A DNA stretch of 64,000 nt, taken from positions 40,166,141 to 40,230,140 of the forward strand of contig CM055095.1 of the NCBI GenBank assembly GCA_029204225.1. Direction: 5' to 3'. Origin of the DNA: Diphasiastrum complanatum. Taxonomy: Eukaryota > Streptophyta > Lycopodiopsida > Lycopodiales > Lycopodiaceae. Shown piece by piece: positions 60,716-64,000 of this stretch. Within the stretch, counting starts at the first letter, position 1. Every line of letters begins with the position of its first letter. A model generated the notes under the pieces. That model was not told the origin of the DNA and made no database searches. It saw only the letters and a list, made by a program, of their open reading frames with translations. Made by a program: the position numbers and the translations under genes.

Positions 60716-61902
60716 GCTATGCCAATTTATCAGTTTGCAGCATGTTTGTTGGATGGTTAGCTTGCATTAGGCAAATTGTCGTGGCATGAATAGTGTTAAA
60801 TTTGCATTTAGAGTTAGTTTGGGAGTGATTTTGTCTGATTTGAGTGGATTTGCTTGTTTGAAATCTAATCTGATTGTGGAATGGGAAAAGATATTCAGAT
60901 CGCCAATCTTAAGATCCATTTGGATCTAAGATATAAAAAAAAAACAACAAAAATCGGTCAAATCTGCCATATTTTCGTCAAAAGGAGGCAAAAATTGTCA
61001 TCAGAGCTGATACTTTTTGCCCTCTTTCAAGAAACATTCACCAAGTTGTAGGCACCTTCGTTTTTTATCACAAAACCTTCAGTTTGAAGGGCGAAAAATC
61101 CTTCCTAGCAAATTTCCAAAAACATTAGAAAAACCATCAAAAAAACACCAAAAAAATCACCAAAATCCTAAAAATACAGAAAAAGAACCTTTGTCCAATT
61201 CATTGTGCATAGGTGTGATTCAAATCTATCTATTGCCAGGTCGACGAAGAATTATATCAGAAAAAGAAGGTTTCTCAAAGGATCAGTTGTCATATTGTCA
61301 TATTTTTGCCAAAAAAAAGTCTCTTTTTTTGCAAAAATACTAGTATTACTCTTGATTCTTTGCCAGAACCTTCGCCGAGTTTCCAGATTATTCTATTTGA
61401 AGTAATTTACTTTTTTTGAGTTCGGTGAACATTCATCCTATCCAGATCATAGAAAATCTTTATTTTTACCCTCGCCAAACTACGGAAACTATGTTTTTGT
61501 GTGCCAAAAACCTTCACCAGTTCTACCCTAGCTTTATCTATGTCAAAGTCTAAGAGTTCGGTGAAAGTTATTTCAGAAAAGCCTGATTAGAGAGTTTTTT
61601 TTTAAAATAGCACTGTTGAATCTTTGTTGAGTGAATCTTTGCCTACCAGTTCTATTTTTTACGTTATGATTTTCCAGATCAAGTCCCTGTCAAATTTTGG
61701 GTCAAATCTAATACAGTCCGATTTTGATTCTGAGAATTTTTTCATTTTTGAGAAGTATCGATTGGTTGATTTTCGGAATCCTTTTCACGATATATGAATT
61801 TGATTCTTGTCAACTGGAAGAAATCTAGCAGATCTGATTTGAGATACTTTTGATTGAAAATCTAGATCCAATCTCATTGTCTGCTTGATTTAATCTGTAA
61901 AG
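60716..61902 (+). other. element leader with TTCGCC/TTCGGTGAA words
   Basis: Non-coding. Words such as ACCTTCGCCGAG, GAGTTCGGTGAACATTC, CCCTCGCCAAAC and AGTTCGGTGAAAG recur at 61360-61570, similar in style to 36640-36780. No gag is present. Confidence 0.5.
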
Positions 61903-62844
61903 ATGGCTGCCCCTGGAGGTGCAGTACTCCATGTCGGAGCAGCTTGGGAAAGTGAACAGAAAAATATCACCCTGCCGATACAGCATAGACAATTTTCTAA
62001 TGAAGCAACTATGATAGATGGCGGTTCGGGAGTTAACTTGATTTCTACAAAGCTATGTGCAAAATGAGGCCTTACAAAGATAAACCCTACGACTTTTGCC
62101 ATTAAGCTAGCTGATCAAATGACAGTTCGTTCGCGAGAAATGGTTGAAGATATACTTGTCGGAGTACAGTTCGTCATTACTTTCGTAGTAATGGACTTAC
62201 CAGAAGCACCAAATGTCTACCGAGTCCTAATGGGATGCCCATGGTTACGAGTTGCGCAAGTAATTCATAACTGGGGTACCAAAAAACTCACTTTTGAAAA
62301 TCATGAACATGCAGTTAAGGTTGATCCTGTAACTTGGACTATCAAACCAGTGGTTCAAAAAGAGGATGATGATTCATCAACAACGGATCACACTTGTGAT
62401 CAACCAGTAAAAAATTTGGGAGTTCATTACGATTCTCAAACCGATATTGTCAACTGGAATGAAGCTCTTGCAACAATTGACTGTACAACAAGATATATGT
62501 GTCAACAAGGTAATCAGTCATATTTGAACGAGATTTCATTATTGGATCAAACCTTGGATACACCGATCACTTTTCCATTGAATGTGTTGAATGTAACTTG
62601 GATATCAACGGAGCCTATACCAGATCCGATTGAAGATGAACTCATTCCTATGAGTCATGCCTTGACTTATGATGACAATGCAAAACTTACTAATGAGCAG
62701 ATTCTAAATCATATAAATTCGACCAGATTTGGAGTGTGTAATATTCCTGATGAACCAACAATAAAACTGCCAAATAGTAGTTATATTGAAGGAAGACAGG
62801 ATCACAGGGTCAATGACAAAGAAACAAGCCAAGCAACATTATAA
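61903..62844 (+). pseudogene. gypsy DGGS-type protease ORF with linker, one in-frame stop
   Basis: ATG 61903 opens a frame of 314 codons to TAA 62842-62844, broken only by TGA at 62065-62067 (a likely CGA). MAAPGGAVLHVGAAWESEQ leads directly into the protease: FSNEATMIDGGSGVNLISTK (DGGS at 62017-62028), PTTFAIKLADQM, VEDILVGVQFVITFVVMDLP and VYRVLMGCPWLRVAQVIHNW. The linker TDIVNWNEALATIDC matches DIVNWSHNLATIDY of the gypsy at 9630-9680, where it lies between protease and RT. No capsid or zinc knuckle precedes it. Near-continuity for a family otherwise full of stops is notable. Confidence 0.7.
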
Positions 62845-63043
62845 TACGGTCCTGAAATGGAAAAATCCTCCTCAAAAGATTGATTCAAAGAATGTGCCGC
62901 CCTTACTGGATAAATGCAAAGAAAAAGTCAAGGATGAATCTACAAGTCAGAGTTCTAGCAAGACATCATCATCTAGGAAGACTTCACCTTCGAAGAAGAG
63001 TTCATCTTCTCAGAAGTCATCACCTCAACGAATCTACGCGTGA
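62786..63043 (+). pseudogene. Lys/Ser-rich carboxyl segment of the mini-element
   Basis: A frame shifted by one relative to the protease ORF: TKKQAKQHYNTVLKWKNPPQ, then DKCKEKVKDESTSQSSSKTS and SSRKTSPSKKSSSSQKSSPQ, running into the 3' LTR remnant. It may be the end of pol or of a post-pol ORF joined by deletion. No family recognised. Confidence 0.4.
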
Positions 63044-63118
63044 CAACTAACTTCATCTCCTCGCTCTAGATTGATTAGATCTTGGGTTGAGGAAAGGCAA
63101 GGAAAGAAACCCACTACA
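63028..63118 (+). repeat. 3' LTR remnant of family-B element
   Basis: 91 bp, from ACGAATCTACGCGTGACAAC to AAACCCACTACA, matching the last 91 bp of the 5' LTR (60603-60693) with a few differences. The rest of the 3' LTR has been deleted. Confidence 0.8.
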
Positions 63119-64000
63119 GCTGCTGAGCTTCTTGTCGTCCTTTCTTCTATTGCTCTGGAAAATTCTGCTTTGTCTTTGACAAAATTTGAATCTGAAGGTT
63201 CGCTTTGATTCTGCTCCTTCTTGTTCTTGGGATTTTGATAATAGTCTACTGCTGCATGACTCCGTTCATAACAATGAATACAATCAATCTTTGGATTCAA
63301 CCAACACTTGTCTTTTGTATGACCTGATCTTTTGCATATGTTGCAAATCTTCCTACCACCAAAATCTTTTTGTTTTTTTTCTGATTGTCGATCATTTGTC
63401 TTGGATTCATCTGAACAATTTCCATTCTTCTTAGACGATTCCGTCTTAGACGTAAACTTCTTCAAAGATTTATTATTCTGAGTAAATAGAGCTTTTTCTG
63501 AATCACCATTATTGTCATGGCGTTCGTGATCTTCTACTTCCTCTTTGACTCCATCTATCGCCTTTTAAAGTGTCATAGACAAATCTTTCGCTAGTAAAGT
63601 TCGAGTTGTGTTGAATGACCTGGGTAGGGCTTGAAGCTAAGCTGTTTTTCCTTTGAGATTTCATTTTTGGTGCTGGAATTCTACAAAGAAATAAACAGAT
63701 CCTTTATCTTTCATACGAAAGTGGTTAGACCTTTGACAATGTCGTCTAATTGTAGTTAATCAATTGGTCCTCCAAGAACATGATTTGATTTCATGATCCA
63801 GTCTCATTCTTGGTTTGCAATTCTTTCACGCTTGGAGTCGATGGAAGGTCTATCATTATGTTGTCATTCACTGAAGACACTATAATTGCTCTAGCTTTGT
63901 CATTTTTCCCCTCCATTCACAAAGTTCTTTGCCAGGAGTAATTGGCTTCTCTTCTGTTGAATCTGCCCACTGCCAAAGCCCTTCATCCTTCAGTATGAGT
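63119..64000 (-). pseudogene. Ty1/copia, 5' portion: gag (continues beyond window)
   Basis: Minus strand, the other half of the copia at 58164-59795. The 63119-63123 pentamer GCTGC is the right target duplication. Gag shows KDEGLWQWAD, CEWRGKNDKARAIIVSS and FLEDQL (63750-64000), a basic TSKTESSKKNG linker and a CCHC knuckle CNICKRSGHTKDKC (63338-63379). A second zinc-like CIHCYERSH leads to FSRAIEERTTRSSAA, which is cut by the insertion. Frames change near 63470-63750. The amino end lies outside the window. Confidence 0.8.

Overview
The window is intergenic chromatin from the nuclear genome of a land plant with a large, repeat-rich genome. This rests on seen features: plant-type Ty1/copia elements with initiator-Met tRNA primer sites (TGGTATYAGAGC), Ty3/gypsy elements with TGGCGCC-type primer sites and post-pol ORFs, CACTA (En/Spm) transposase genes with introns, and long (GA)n/(CT)n microsatellites. 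I cannot place the species. Nothing excludes a fern, lycophyte or gymnosperm, and nothing proves one. No bacterial operon, CRISPR array, rRNA or tRNA gene was seen.

Layout. 0.2-8.4 kb: a CACTA transposon on the minus strand. It carries a TNP2-type transposase with DUF4216 at 5.9-8.4 kb and an accessory ORF at 0.24-1.27 kb, and is broken by a gypsy RNase H scrap, two copia fragments and, inside the second copia, a small inverted-repeat element. 8.4-15.8 kb: a plus-strand gypsy gag-pol pseudogene with a long ORF after pol. 16.5-17.1 kb: copia scraps. 17.3-19.5 kb: the only gene-like island, with an unidentified broken ORF and a compact EF-hand calcium-binding protein gene on the minus strand. 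19.6-21.7 kb: copia cut by an LTR (called family B here). 21.7-26.5 kb: a CACTA end followed by two tandem copies of the accessory ORF. 27.8-32.9 kb: a nearly complete minus-strand copia. 32.9-35.7 kb: more copia LTR, leader and gag pieces plus a second family-B LTR. 37.1-38.7 kb: a minus-strand gypsy pol fragment. 38.7-48.1 kb: a large plus-strand gypsy with two retropepsin domains in tandem, lost RT/RNase H/IN core, a repeat-rich spacer and two post-pol ORFs. 48.1-49.8 kb: a copia head and a separate LTR plus primer site. 49.8-53.7 kb: AT-rich non-coding DNA. 53.7-57.1 kb: opposed gypsy fragments. 58.2-64 kb: a minus-strand copia split by a 3.3-kb family-B gypsy that carries only a protease-type ORF and has a recognisable 5-bp target duplication.

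Almost every element is a pseudogene, and many stops look like CAA/CAG/CGA changed to TAA/TAG/TGA, as expected of methylated silenced repeats. The only candidate working host gene is the EF-hand protein. The most unusual structure is the tandem pair of complete retropepsin domains in one gypsy polyprotein. The second is the family-B mini-element that retains a DGGS-type protease ORF but no gag, RT or integrase.
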